Source: Curtobacterium sp. 9128 (lineage in GTDB: Bacteria > Actinomycetota > Actinomycetes > Actinomycetales > Microbacteriaceae). Taken from it: 64,000 nucleotides of DNA. The stretch covers positions 3,348,001 to 3,412,000 of the forward strand of contig NZ_LT576451.1 of NCBI RefSeq assembly GCF_900086645.1, read 5' to 3'. The notes under the pieces were generated by a model. The model ran no database searches, was not told the DNA's origin, and worked only from the letters and a program-made list of their open reading frames with translations. Positions 25,123 through 34,942 of this stretch are shown here, one piece after another. Both the position numbers and the translations under genes were made by a program. Position 1 is the stretch's first letter, and each line of letters starts with the position of its first letter.

Positions 25123-25407
25123 ATGCTCGCGCGCCTCCGACCCCAGGCCCCGGCACTCGTGCTCCTCCTCGCGGCCGGTGTCGCGGTGCTGGTCGCCGTC
25201 GTCGCGGATCACGTCGCGTGGCCGATGGCCCCGGCGTTCCCGTGGCTCCATCACGGAGACTTCGCCTACGTCGCCACGAAGACCCAGTGGGACGCGGCGA
25301 TCGCTGCACGCTCGATCGCGCGGGTCGCCGTGGTCGTCGCCGGCCTCTTCCTCATCGCATCGGTGGTCGCGTTCCTCCGCTCGCTCCTCCTGAGCCGTCG
25401 GACCTGA
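25123..25407 (+). CDS. small two-span membrane protein, unknown function
   Basis: A 94-residue protein with two hydrophobic helices, about residues 11-28 (ALVLLLAAGVAVLVAVVA) and 66-88 (VAVVVAGLFLIASVVAFL), joined by a loop of about 37 residues containing HHGDFAYVATKTQWDAAI. Charged ends (MLARLRP, LSRRT) suggest both termini are cytosolic. No family was recognised. It lies nine nt after the MarR gene and before a strong hairpin, so it probably belongs to the marR transcript. Confidence 0.65.
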   Translation: MLARLRPQAPALVLLLAAGVAVLVAVVADHVAWPMAPAFPWLHHGDFAYVATKTQWDAAIAARSIARVAVVVAGLFLIASVVAFLRSLLLSRRT

Positions 25408-25523
25408 CGGTGGCCGAGTACGGGCTCCGCATCCCGCCCCCGCAAGCGCCCACGAAACCCCGCGCGCGCTGCACTCGTCACCCTGGGCGATCTGCCGTCC
25501 GCCGGGTGCTGCCGCGACCCGCC

Positions 25524-25571
25524 ACCGGACGGGAGGCTCGTGGCGGCCTCGCCACGAGCCTCCCGTCCGGT
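25524..25571. terminator. palindrome family B hairpin 2 (before glgX)
   Basis: Perfect 22-bp arms around a GCCT loop, with base ACCGGACGGGAGGC and apical stem CTCGTGGCG. It lies in the 246-nt gap between the small membrane protein and glgX. The rest of the gap shows nothing recognisable. Probably ends the marR transcript. Confidence 0.75.
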
Positions 25572-25653
25572 GTCTGAAGGATCGATCCGGGTGACCGGCT
25601 CGGGGTACGTGGATCCGCGCAGGGCACAGCGGGATACCGGTACAACTTGCACC

Positions 25654-27672
25654 ATGACCAGTTCCTCGCGCTCACCGCTCGGCGTCACGCTCGTCGACGG
25701 CGGCGCCAACGTCGCCCTGTTCTCGACCACCGCAGACCGTGTCGAGTTCTGCCACTTCGACGACGACGGGACCGAGCACCGCACCGAGCTCACCCACCGC
25801 ACCGGGTACACCTTCCACGACATCGTGCCGGACGTGACCGTCGGCACCCGCTACGGCTTCCGCGTGCACGGCCCCTGGGACCCGGCGAACGGTCTGCGGC
25901 ACAACCCCGCCAAGCTCCTGCTCGACCCGTACGCCACGGCGATCGACGGCACCTACGAGTGGGGTCAGGCGCTGTTCGGGCACGACATGGAGCACCCGGA
26001 CCAGATCGACGAGACCGACTCGGCCAGCGCGATGCCGAAGTCCGTGGTCGCCGACCGCACGTTCGACTGGGGCGACGACACCCGTCCCGACACGCACCTG
26101 TCCGACACCGTGGTGTACGAGGTGCACGTGAAGGGATTCACGCAGCAGCACCCCGACGTCCCCGAGGACATCCGCGGCACCTACGCCGGCATGGCACACC
26201 CGGCGGCGATCCAGCACCTGGTCGACCTGGGCGTGACGGCCGTCGAGCTCCTGCCGACGCAGCAGTTCGTGCAGGACTCGACGCTCGCCGACAAGGGGCT
26301 GCGCAACTACTGGGGCTACAACTCGATCGGCTTCTTCGCGCCGCACGACGAGTACGCGTCCTCGGGTACGGCCGGACAGCAGGTCGCGGAGTTCAAGCAG
26401 ATGGTCAAGGCCATGCACGCCGCGGGTCTCGAGGTCATCATGGACGTCGTCTACAACCACACCGCCGAGGGCAACCACATGGGCCCGACGCTGTCGTTCA
26501 AGGGCATCGACAACCCGTCGTACTACCGCCTGGTCGAAGACGACGGTTCGAGCTACTTCGACACCACCGGCACCGGCAACTCCCTCAACGTCGCACACCC
26601 CGCCGCGCTCGGACTGATCGCGGACTCGCTCCGCTACTGGGTCGAGGAGATGCACGTCGACGGCTTCCGCTTCGACCTCGCGACGACGCTGACCCGCCAG
26701 GACAACGAGGCGAGCCGCCGCTCCGCGTTCCTCGACATCATCCACCAGGACCCGGTGCTCCGCGGGGTGAAGATGATCGCCGAGCCGTGGGACACCGCTG
26801 GGTACCAGGTCGGCGGGTTCCCGGCCGAGTGGTCCGAGTGGAACGGCAAGTACCGCGATGACATGCGCGCGTTCTGGCGCGGCGACGAGGGCGTCCTCGG
26901 TGACGCGGTCCAGCGCTTCCTGGGCAGCCCGGACGTGTACGAGGGCTCGCGGCGGGCGCCGGTGTGCTCGGTCGACTTCGTGACCGCGCACGACGGCTTC
27001 ACGCTCGCCGACCTGACGATGTACGCCGAGAAGCACAACGAGGCCAACGGCGAGGACAACGAGGACGGCGAGAGCAACAACACCTCGTTCAACGGCGGCA
27101 TCGAGGGGCCGACCGACGACGGCGCGGTGAACGACTACCGCGACCGGCAGCGTCGGAACTTCCTCGGCACGCTCCTGCTGTCGGCCGGGGTCCCGATGAT
27201 CCTGGGCGGCGACGAGATCGCCCGGTCGCAGGGCGGCAACAACAACGCGTACTGCCACGACGACGAGATCTCGTGGTTCGACTGGACGGCTGCCGACCGG
27301 GACCTGCTGGCCTTCACCCGCTCGGCGATCGCGTTCCGCAAGCAGCACGCCGCGCTGCGCCCGGAGTGGTACCGAACCGCACCCGGCGATTCCGATTCAA
27401 CCGTCTCGGTCCTGCGCGCGGACAACGCCGGCTTCGAGGACGCCGACTGGGCCGACGCCGGCAACCGGGCCGTGATGCTCGTGCTCGAGCACGGTTCCGA
27501 CGCGGTGGCGGTGCTGTTGAACACCTCGGAGACGACCGTCGAGTTCACGCTGCCGGAGAAGCCGGGCGGCGGGACGTGGTCCCTCGGCCTCTCGAGTGAC
27601 CCCGACCAGCAGGTGGACGACGGGGCCGGATCCGTCCTGGTCCGGGACGCGTCCTTCACGGCGCTGACCTGA
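25654..27672 (+). CDS. glgX: glycogen debranching enzyme GlgX
   Basis: A 672-residue GH13_11 enzyme that removes alpha-1,6 branches from glycogen or limit dextrin. An N-terminal CBM48-like beta domain (residues about 8-120, PLGVTLVDGGANVALFS) precedes the barrel. Catalytic blocks: DVVYNHTAEGN near 264, the nucleophile in VDGFRFDLATT near 336, the acid Glu in MIAEPWDT near 375 and FVTAHDGFTLADL near 444. NDYRDRQRRNFLGTLLLSAGVP and GGDEIARSQGGNNNAY are GlgX hallmarks. The ATG is chosen at MTSSS by family N-terminus. It is a single gene; no other glycogen gene is in the window. Confidence 0.94.
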   Translation: MTSSSRSPLGVTLVDGGANVALFSTTADRVEFCHFDDDGTEHRTELTHRTGYTFHDIVPDVTVGTRYGFRVHGPWDPANGLRHNPAKLLLDPYATAIDGTYEWGQALFGHDMEHPDQIDETDSASAMPKSVVADRTFDWGDDTRPDTHLSDTVVYEVHVKGFTQQHPDVPEDIRGTYAGMAHPAAIQHLVDLGVTAVELLPTQQFVQDSTLADKGLRNYWGYNSIGFFAPHDEYASSGTAGQQVAEFKQMVKAMHAAGLEVIMDVVYNHTAEGNHMGPTLSFKGIDNPSYYRLVEDDGSSYFDTTGTGNSLNVAHPAALGLIADSLRYWVEEMHVDGFRFDLATTLTRQDNEASRRSAFLDIIHQDPVLRGVKMIAEPWDTAGYQVGGFPAEWSEWNGKYRDDMRAFWRGDEGVLGDAVQRFLGSPDVYEGSRRAPVCSVDFVTAHDGFTLADLTMYAEKHNEANGEDNEDGESNNTSFNGGIEGPTDDGAVNDYRDRQRRNFLGTLLLSAGVPMILGGDEIARSQGGNNNAYCHDDEISWFDWTAADRDLLAFTRSAIAFRKQHAALRPEWYRTAPGDSDSTVSVLRADNAGFEDADWADAGNRAVMLVLEHGSDAVAVLLNTSETTVEFTLPEKPGGGTWSLGLSSDPDQQVDDGAGSVLVRDASFTALT

Positions 27673-27765
27673 CGGGCGGACCGCGTCGGGACACCGGGTC
27701 CGCACTCGGACGCGCGATCCGGCCGGTTGTTGCACCAGCGCGCTCCCGGACACAGACTCGTGGTG

Positions 27766-28236
27766 ATGACTGCACTGACCTCACTCGTGTACATGTCCGT
27801 CGCCGCCGACGAGATGACCGATGCCGACCTGGTCGCGATGCTCCGGGAAGCACGCCTGCGGAACGACGCACTCGGCGTGTCCGGTCTGCTGCTCGCGAAG
27901 GGTGGTCGGTTCCTGCAGGTCCTGGAGGGCCCGGTGTGGAGTGTCGAGGACCGGTTCCGTGCGATCGAGCGCGACCCCCGGCACCGCGAGGTCAAGACCC
28001 TCTCGCGTGAGGCCGTCACCGCGCGCCGCTTCGACGGCTGGGCCATGGCGTTCGCCGCACCGTCCGACTCCGACGTCCGGGACGAACCGGGCTTCAGCAG
28101 CTTCCTCGCGGACCGCTCACCGCTGCCGGCCGACCTGGCCGGGTCCCCCGCGGACTGGCTGCTCCGGTGGTTCCGCGGGCGGGACCTGCACGATCTGCCG
28201 GAGGAGCGGATCACCCTGGGCCGCCACGCCGCCTGA
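27766..28236 (+). CDS. BLUF domain blue-light photoreceptor
   Basis: A 156-residue stand-alone BLUF protein that binds FAD and senses blue light in the cytosol. The photocycle residues are all in place: Tyr9 in TSLVYMS, Asn33 in RLRNDALGVSGLLL, Gln51 in FLQVLEGP, and Trp92/Met94 in FDGWAMAF. After the BLUF core (residues 1-95) comes a 60-residue helical tail without a known output domain, so signalling is probably by protein-protein contact. ATG start, with GTG directly before it. It is alone between glgX and the convergent GH16 gene, which gives no hint of a partner. Confidence 0.92.
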   Translation: MTALTSLVYMSVAADEMTDADLVAMLREARLRNDALGVSGLLLAKGGRFLQVLEGPVWSVEDRFRAIERDPRHREVKTLSREAVTARRFDGWAMAFAAPSDSDVRDEPGFSSFLADRSPLPADLAGSPADWLLRWFRGRDLHDLPEERITLGRHAA

Positions 28237-28287
28237 CGCAGCCGGAGCGGGTCCGGCGGCGACCGCTCATCACCGCCGGACCACTGC

Positions 28288-29121
28288 TCACGAGTTGTCG
28301 ATCACGCGGACGTAGTCGACCTTCATCTGCTGCGGGAACTGCGTGGACCCGTCGGGGTACCCCGGCCAGTTCCCGCCGACCGCCAGGTTCAGCACGATGA
28401 AGAACGGCTTGTCGAACACCCACGGGTTGCTGCCGGTGTCCGCCGTCGTCACCGTCTTGTAGTCGATTCCGTCGACGGACCAGGTGATCGACCCGGGCTT
28501 CCAGTCCACCGCGAACGTGTGGAAGGTGTCCGCGAACGACCACCCCTGCGGGTGCTGGTAGCTCGACGTGATCCCCTGCCCACCGGAGTAGCCCGGCCCG
28601 TGGACGGTGCCGTGCACGGTCGCCGGTTCGTACCCGACGTTCTCCATCACGTCGATCTCGCCGGAGTTCGGCCACCCGACCTGGGGCAGGTCCGAGCCGA
28701 GCATCCAGAACGCCGGCCAGATGCCCTGCCCACGCGGGATCTGGATGCGCGCCTCGATCCGGCCGTACCGGGGTGTGTACTTCCCCTGCGTGGTCAGCCG
28801 AGCACTCGTGTAGGACCCGTCGGCCTCGCGCTTCGCCGTGATGACGAGGTTGCCCTGGCCGTCGAGCGCGGAGTTGTCGCGTGAGTCCGTGTAGTTCTCG
28901 AGCTCGTCGTTGCCCCAGCCACCGCCACCCGTCTCGTTCGTCCAGACGGAACGGTCCGGCGCGCTCCCCGCAGTGCCGTCGAAGTCCTGCGACCAGATGA
29001 CGTCACCGTTCGCGGCGTTTGCCGGGCCGCTCGCGGTGACGGCCGGTGTGACGCCGAGCGCGACCGCGGCCGTTCCCGCGAGCACGAGTGCGACCGTCCG
29101 TCGCTTCCTGTTGCGTGTCAT
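28288..29121 (-). CDS. secreted GH16 endo-beta-1,3-glucanase
   Basis: A 277-residue glycoside hydrolase family 16 enzyme, exported by a signal peptide (residues 1-37, RKRR then a hydrophobic run, cleavage near ANA). The catalytic block is WPNSGEIDVMENVG, with nucleophile Glu155 and acid/base Glu160. Other family text includes WGNDELENYTDSRDN and GIWPAFWMLGSD, typical of laminarinase-like members that cut beta-1,3 or mixed-linkage glucans. The start follows AGGAGG and GAGGAC. It lies 14 nt after the GH55-like gene, so both secreted proteins are probably made together, for fungal or plant wall glucan. Confidence 0.93.
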   Translation of the reverse strand: MTRNRKRRTVALVLAGTAAVALGVTPAVTASGPANAANGDVIWSQDFDGTAGSAPDRSVWTNETGGGGWGNDELENYTDSRDNSALDGQGNLVITAKREADGSYTSARLTTQGKYTPRYGRIEARIQIPRGQGIWPAFWMLGSDLPQVGWPNSGEIDVMENVGYEPATVHGTVHGPGYSGGQGITSSYQHPQGWSFADTFHTFAVDWKPGSITWSVDGIDYKTVTTADTGSNPWVFDKPFFIVLNLAVGGNWPGYPDGSTQFPQQMKVDYVRVIDNS

Positions 29122-29135
29122 GTCCTCGGACCTCC

Positions 29136-30914
29136 TCAGTTGTACGACGCCAGTCGGTTGGGCGCCGTGTTGCCCGCAGGTGTGGGGACCGCTCCCCCGA
29201 CGCCGTTGATGACGCTCGAGATGGTGCCGGTGTCGCCGAGGGAGACCGTCACCAGTCCGTGCGCACGGACGCCGGCCGTCTGCGGGACCTCGAACGCACG
29301 ATCGGCGTGCACGGCCGGGTTCGTGTTGAAGAAGCAGTAGACGCCGCCGCCCCAGATCTCGTGCTTCGTGACGGTCGACGCCACCTTGTACGCGGCGTAC
29401 CCGGCGCCGGTCGGGCTCTGCCACGACGCGTTGTCGGGCACGTCGTACGGCATCTCGTTCTGGAAGAAGATGGTCTTCCCGTTGTTGCCGTTCCACTGGA
29501 CTTCGTACTTCTGGTAGTGCTCGACGAAGAGGCCGGTGGCGAGGACGTCGTCACCGTTGACCTCGACGCCGGTCGCGCCGGTGTTCACCGTCCAACCGGT
29601 CGCCGCGCCGCCGTGGTCGGCCCGCCACGCCCAGATGTGGTCGACGAGGGTGTCGTCCGCGTTCACCTGCAGCGTGGTCGAGGCCTTCCCCTGGATGCTC
29701 GACCCGACGCGGAAGAACACGTCCTGGATGCTCTGCGGGTCGCCGACGTGGTCGACGTGCGAGCCGGAGGTGCCCAGCCGGACGAGCTGGGCACTGTTCT
29801 GCGTACCGGCGTCGACGACGAGGTTCGAGACGTTCACTCCCGGGACGTCGGTCGAGGTCAGGACGGCGTTGCCCTTCGTCGGCACGAGCGTCGAGAACCC
29901 GATGCCCGTCACGACGGTGTCCGCACGGGTCACGCTGATCGGCGCGTCGAGCTGGTAGGTGCCCGGCGTGAAGAACAGGTTGAGCCCCTGGGACAGCGCG
30001 CTGTTGATCGTCGCCGCGGAGTCACCGGGGTGCGCGACGTAGAAGTTCCGCATCGGGATGTCGGTGCCCGCGGTGTTCGGCCAGGTCACACCCGAGGAGT
30101 TCTGCCGGAGCGACGGCACGAACACGTGGTACTTGTTCGAGGAGTCCACGTACAGGTAGGGCTTCTCGCGCGTGGTCGGCGTCGTCGCGAGGGTCGTGTA
30201 GCTCTTCGAGAAGTCGCTCGCCGGGGCGCCGTTCACGCCCGAGAAGGTCATGTTCCAGTTGCCGCCCTGCCACGACCCGATCGTGGAGTTTCGGGTGTAC
30301 CACTGCTGCTGCGACCCGCTCGTGACGGTGCCGTCGACCTTCGAGTCGGCGATGTACCCGCCGGAGGAGTACCCCTGTCCGCCGTCCTGGTTCGACGGCC
30401 CCATCGTCAGGTTGCCCGCGATGTGGACGCGACGCATCGGCGCGGCCTGCGACACCGCCCACCGGTCGGTGCCGCCCTCCGGTGCGATCTTCACGTTCTC
30501 GACCGATCGCCAGAAGTTCTGCGTCGCGTTCTTCTCGTCGCCGGCGTTCCATCCGGAGTCGACGTTGACCGCGCCGTTGATGGTGACGTCGTCGGGGTTC
30601 TTCCCGAGCCCGGCGACCGAGGTGTAGAACCCGAGGTTCGCCCAGACACGCCCGTAACTGCCGGGCTTGAAGAGGAACGCGTACCGCTGCGATCCGAACT
30701 GCGCGCTCGGGTTACGGAGCTGGGCGTTGAAGGCGGCGTCGACGTCGGCCTGGATGGTCGATGCCGGCACCGAGGGGTCGTAGACCTTGACGCTGCTCCC
30801 GAAGTCGGGGGTGTCGCTCGTGGTGACCGCCTGAGCCGAGATCGCCGGGGCCAGTGCCCCCACGACACCGGCGCTCAGGGCGATCGCGACGAGCTGCTTC
30901 ATCCGTCGTTGCAT
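29136..30914 (-). CDS. secreted right-handed beta-helix protein, GH55-like
   Basis: A protein of about 592 residues with a signal peptide (RRMKQLVAIALSAGVVGALA, cleavage near SAQA). The body consists of short beta-strand repeats of a parallel beta-helix, with PGDSAATINSALSQGLNLFF near the middle followed by GTYQLDAPISV, then DHIWAWRADHGG, VEVNGDDVLATGLFVEHYQ and VQWNGNNGKTIFFQNEMPYD. This text resembles proteins often mislabelled adenylyl cyclase and is, from memory, related to family GH55 exo-beta-1,3-glucanases; that link is moderate. Pairing with GH16 supports a glucan target. The ATG at 30914 is preferred; a TTG at 30956 and an ATG at 30902 are alternatives. Confidence 0.7.
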   Translation of the reverse strand: MQRRMKQLVAIALSAGVVGALAPAISAQAVTTSDTPDFGSSVKVYDPSVPASTIQADVDAAFNAQLRNPSAQFGSQRYAFLFKPGSYGRVWANLGFYTSVAGLGKNPDDVTINGAVNVDSGWNAGDEKNATQNFWRSVENVKIAPEGGTDRWAVSQAAPMRRVHIAGNLTMGPSNQDGGQGYSSGGYIADSKVDGTVTSGSQQQWYTRNSTIGSWQGGNWNMTFSGVNGAPASDFSKSYTTLATTPTTREKPYLYVDSSNKYHVFVPSLRQNSSGVTWPNTAGTDIPMRNFYVAHPGDSAATINSALSQGLNLFFTPGTYQLDAPISVTRADTVVTGIGFSTLVPTKGNAVLTSTDVPGVNVSNLVVDAGTQNSAQLVRLGTSGSHVDHVGDPQSIQDVFFRVGSSIQGKASTTLQVNADDTLVDHIWAWRADHGGAATGWTVNTGATGVEVNGDDVLATGLFVEHYQKYEVQWNGNNGKTIFFQNEMPYDVPDNASWQSPTGAGYAAYKVASTVTKHEIWGGGVYCFFNTNPAVHADRAFEVPQTAGVRAHGLVTVSLGDTGTISSVINGVGGAVPTPAGNTAPNRLASYN

Positions 30915-30942
30915 GATGCTCGATTCGTCGATGTGCGGCGAC

Positions 30943-30997
30943 GTTGCCGCACGCAACAGAAGCTAGACCTGTTCGTCCGCTCAGACAGTCGGACGAA
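30943..30997. promoter_or_regulatory. inverted repeats upstream of the glucanase operon
   Basis: Two inverted repeats lie upstream of the GH55-like start: GTTGC-N5-GCAAC (30943-30957) and TTCGTCCG-N10-CGGACGAA (30972-30997). One or both could be operator sites for this secreted-enzyme operon; the second could also be a stem-loop. No sigma-70 boxes were clear. Confidence 0.35.
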
Positions 30998-31012
30998 TCG
31001 AGGACCAGTCAT

Positions 31013-31032
31013 GTCCCCCGGACGAGGGGGAC
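31013..31032 (-). terminator. hairpin after MarR gene
   Basis: GTCCCCC-N6-GGGGGAC forms a 7-bp G/C stem ten nt beyond the MarR stop codon on the minus strand. There is no U-tract. It probably ends the MarR transcript before the glucanase operon. Confidence 0.5.
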
Positions 31033-31042
31033 GAGCCGAGCG

Positions 31043-31537
31043 TCAACGTCCTCGGCGTCGAACCGCTGACCGTGGCGGCGCCGCCCGGAGCTCCGCGCTG
31101 ACCCGTCCGAGGATCCGTGCGAGCTCGGCGGCGTCATCATCCGTGAGGTGTGCGAAGAGCAGCCCGTGCACCGTGGCGATGTGCCCCGGGAAGACCGCGG
31201 CGAGGACATCGCGGCCGGCCGCCGTGAGCGTCACGACGGTGCTGCGCTCGTCATCCGGGGACGGTCCGCGGGTGACGAGCCCGCGCTGCTCGAGCAACTG
31301 CGCCTGGTACGTCAACCCGCTCCGGCTGTAGACGACGCCGTCCGCCAGGTCCGTCATGCGCAGGTGCCCGTCCGGCGCGTCGCCGAGCCGGGCGAGGAGC
31401 TGGAACTGCACGTAGCTGAGCTGCCCGACGTCCTTCAGCTGTCGCTCCACCGCGGGCCGCAGCAGCGCTCCGACCTCGGTGAAGGCGAGGTAGGCGCCGA
31501 GTTGCGTCGACGTGAGGGCAGCAGGCGTTTCCGTCAT
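31043..31537 (-). CDS. MarR family regulator of the divergent oxidoreductase
   Basis: A 164-residue MarR-type winged-helix protein: SYVQFQLLARLGDAPDGHLR, recognition helix SRSGLTYQAQLLEQRGLVTR (residues about 70-90), wing GPSPDDERSTVVTLTAAGRD, with terminal dimer helices. No cysteine is available, so it is not a thiol redox switch. It is divergent from an NADPH:quinone-reductase-type gene; two perfect TTCGAATTCGAA palindromes in the gap overlap both promoters. The arrangement fits repression lifted by a quinone or similar electrophile. Confidence 0.92.
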   Translation of the reverse strand: MTETPAALTSTQLGAYLAFTEVGALLRPAVERQLKDVGQLSYVQFQLLARLGDAPDGHLRMTDLADGVVYSRSGLTYQAQLLEQRGLVTRGPSPDDERSTVVTLTAAGRDVLAAVFPGHIATVHGLLFAHLTDDDAAELARILGRVSAELRAAPPRSAVRRRGR

Positions 31538-31553
31538 GCTCCGATCCTACCTG

Positions 31554-31603
31554 TTGATTCGAATTCGAAGCAGTGCTACAGTTCAAACAACTTCGAATTC
31601 GAA
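31554..31603. promoter_or_regulatory. oxidoreductase promoter with two MarR operators
   Basis: For the plus strand, -35 TTGATT (31554-31559), a 17-nt spacer and -10 TACAGT (31577-31582) make a good promoter. TTCGAATTCGAA occurs at 31558-31569, inside the spacer, and again at 31592-31603, just after the expected transcription start, 34 bp centre to centre. On the minus strand TAGGAT (complement of 31544-31549) could be the marR -10. Confidence 0.75.
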
Positions 31604-31625
31604 GCACTTGACGAAAGGCACGATC

Positions 31626-32555
31626 ATGCAGGCAGTCCAGTTCTCCGAGGTCGGCGGACCAGAGGTGCTCCGGTACGGCGAGGTCGAGCAGCCCACCCCC
31701 GCCGCCGGGCAGGTGCGCGTGCGGGTCGCGGCCTCCGCGTACAACGCAGCCGACAACGGCATGCGGGCCGGGTTCCTCCCCATCCCGATCCAGCTCCCGC
31801 ACATCCCCGGGTACGACGTCTCCGGGACCGTCGACGCACTCGGTGACGGCGTGACCGCACTGGCCATCGGCGACGCGGTCATCGGTTTCCTCCCGATGGA
31901 GGCCGACGGCGGAGCAGCGGAGTACGTCGTCGCTCCGGCGGAGTCATGGGTGCCAGCACCGACGAGCATCCCCCTGGCCGACGCAGCCGCGCTGCCGTCC
32001 GTGGCACTCACCGCGTGGCAGGCACTCTTCGACGACGGCCAGCTCACCGCCGGGCAGCGACTGCTGATCGTCGGCGCCGGCGGCGTGGTCGGCAAGTACG
32101 CGATCCAGCTCGCGAAGCGCGCCGGCGTCCACGTCATCGCGACCGCGAGCCCGCGCAGCGCCGACGACGTCCGCGCAGCCGGAGCCGATCAGGTCGTCGA
32201 CCACACCGAGGCCGACGTACTCGGCGCACTCGACGGGCAGGTGGACGTCCTGCTGAACCTCGCGCCCCTCGATCCGGAGCAGTTCGCGGCTGACGTCGCA
32301 GCGGTCCGCGACGGTGGGATCGTGGTCAGCACGACCGCGTTCATCGCCACTCCGGGCGACGAGTCCCGTGGCGTGCGCGCCGCGACCGTCTTCGTCCTGC
32401 CCGACCGGGAACGGCTGGCCGAACTGGTGGCCCTCGTCGATCAGGGTGCGCTGACCGTCGAGGTCACACGGCGCATCCCGCTCGCCGAGCTGCCGGCGCT
32501 CCACGCCGAGGGCGCGGCCGGCCGGATCGCCGGCAAGGTGATCGTCCTGCCGTGA
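31626..32555 (+). CDS. NADP-dependent quinone-oxidoreductase-type MDR protein
   Basis: A 309-residue zinc-free medium-chain dehydrogenase/reductase. The N-terminal GroES-like domain starts MQAVQFSEVGGPEVLRYGEV and has PHIPGYDVSGTVDALGDGV; the Rossmann domain has the nucleotide motif LIVGAGGVVGKYAIQLAKRAG near residue 150. No catalytic-zinc cysteine set is present, as in quinone reductases. Probably reduces quinones or enones with NADPH. Expression is likely controlled by the divergent MarR protein through two palindromic sites. A family B hairpin follows the gene. Confidence 0.9.
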   Translation: MQAVQFSEVGGPEVLRYGEVEQPTPAAGQVRVRVAASAYNAADNGMRAGFLPIPIQLPHIPGYDVSGTVDALGDGVTALAIGDAVIGFLPMEADGGAAEYVVAPAESWVPAPTSIPLADAAALPSVALTAWQALFDDGQLTAGQRLLIVGAGGVVGKYAIQLAKRAGVHVIATASPRSADDVRAAGADQVVDHTEADVLGALDGQVDVLLNLAPLDPEQFAADVAAVRDGGIVVSTTAFIATPGDESRGVRAATVFVLPDRERLAELVALVDQGALTVEVTRRIPLAELPALHAEGAAGRIAGKVIVLP

Positions 32556-32570
32556 CGCGACCGATGATGC

Positions 32571-32612
32571 GGACGGGAGGCTCGTGGCGGCCCCGCCACG
32601 AGCCTCCAGTCC
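32571..32612. terminator. palindrome family B hairpin 3 (oxidoreductase/sufU)
   Basis: Twenty-bp arms with one G-A mismatch around CC, base GGACGGGAGGC, apical CTCGTGGCGG. It lies between the convergent oxidoreductase and sufU genes, where it could serve both strands. Confidence 0.75.
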
Positions 32613-32625
32613 GATGTCTGGTGGA

Positions 32626-34502
<1,877 letters not shown>

Positions 34503-34715
34503 CTACTCGTTGCCGACGTGCTTGTCGGCGGTGTCGCGCGCGCCGTCGATCTTGTCGTCGTACTTGCCGCCGGTGGCCTTCTTCACGGCGTCGGCGACAC
34601 CGTCGAGGACCTTGTCGCTGATCCCTTCGGCCTGCTCGCTCTTCAGGGCGTCCTGGACCTTGTTGTCCTTGAGGAAGTCCTGCGCCTTCTTCGTGATGTC
34701 GTCGAACCCGGCCAT
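34503..34715 (-). CDS. MT0933-like antitoxin family protein
   Basis: A 70-residue hydrophilic helical protein of the MT0933_antitox (Rv0909-like) family: MAGFDDITKKAQDFLKDNK at the start and the family signature KKATGGKYDDKIDGARDTADKHVG at the end (residues about 45-68). Members are named after an M. tuberculosis antitoxin but most occur without a toxin and look more like CsbD-type stress proteins. No partner toxin gene is adjacent here: sufS is upstream in position and the CLC channel gene lies on its other side. AGGAGC five nt before ATG marks the start. Too short for many gene finders. Confidence 0.8.
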   Translation of the reverse strand: MAGFDDITKKAQDFLKDNKVQDALKSEQAEGISDKVLDGVADAVKKATGGKYDDKIDGARDTADKHVGNE

Positions 34716-34840
34716 CGTCTGCTCCTGACGTTCGGCGCGGAGCCGTGCGCCCCGCGTGTTGCCGCCGATGGTATGCCGATGCTGCGGGAGCCGTCCGGCA
34801 GAGCGACAGTCTGTAGCGCCGGCATGCGGTCTCTTCCGGC

Positions 34841-34932
34841 AAAGCGACAGTTTCCCGGCGGGATTCGGCAGCAGCCTGTCGCTTTCGCGGAAACAAGTTC
34901 GCGGAGACAAGCGGGCGGAGACAAGCGGGCGG
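34841..34932. repeat. repeat family C stem-loop plus 14-bp tandem, copy 1
   Basis: AAAGCGACAG (34841-34850) and CTGTCGCTTT (34875-34884) form a 10-bp stem with a 24-nt loop; the flanks AAAGCGACAGTTTCCC and CTGTCGCTTTCGCGGAA are identical to those at 46.5 kb. Directly after come two perfect 14-bp units GGAGACAAGCGGGC (34903-34930) and a degenerate earlier copy. It fills the 227-nt gap after the CLC gene. Function unknown; termination is possible. Confidence 0.8.
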
Positions 34933-34942
34933 GACGTACCGG

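Noticed and set aside
34503-34715. A type II toxin-antitoxin pair
   Set aside because: Only the antitoxin-family protein is present; neither flank encodes a toxin-like frame.
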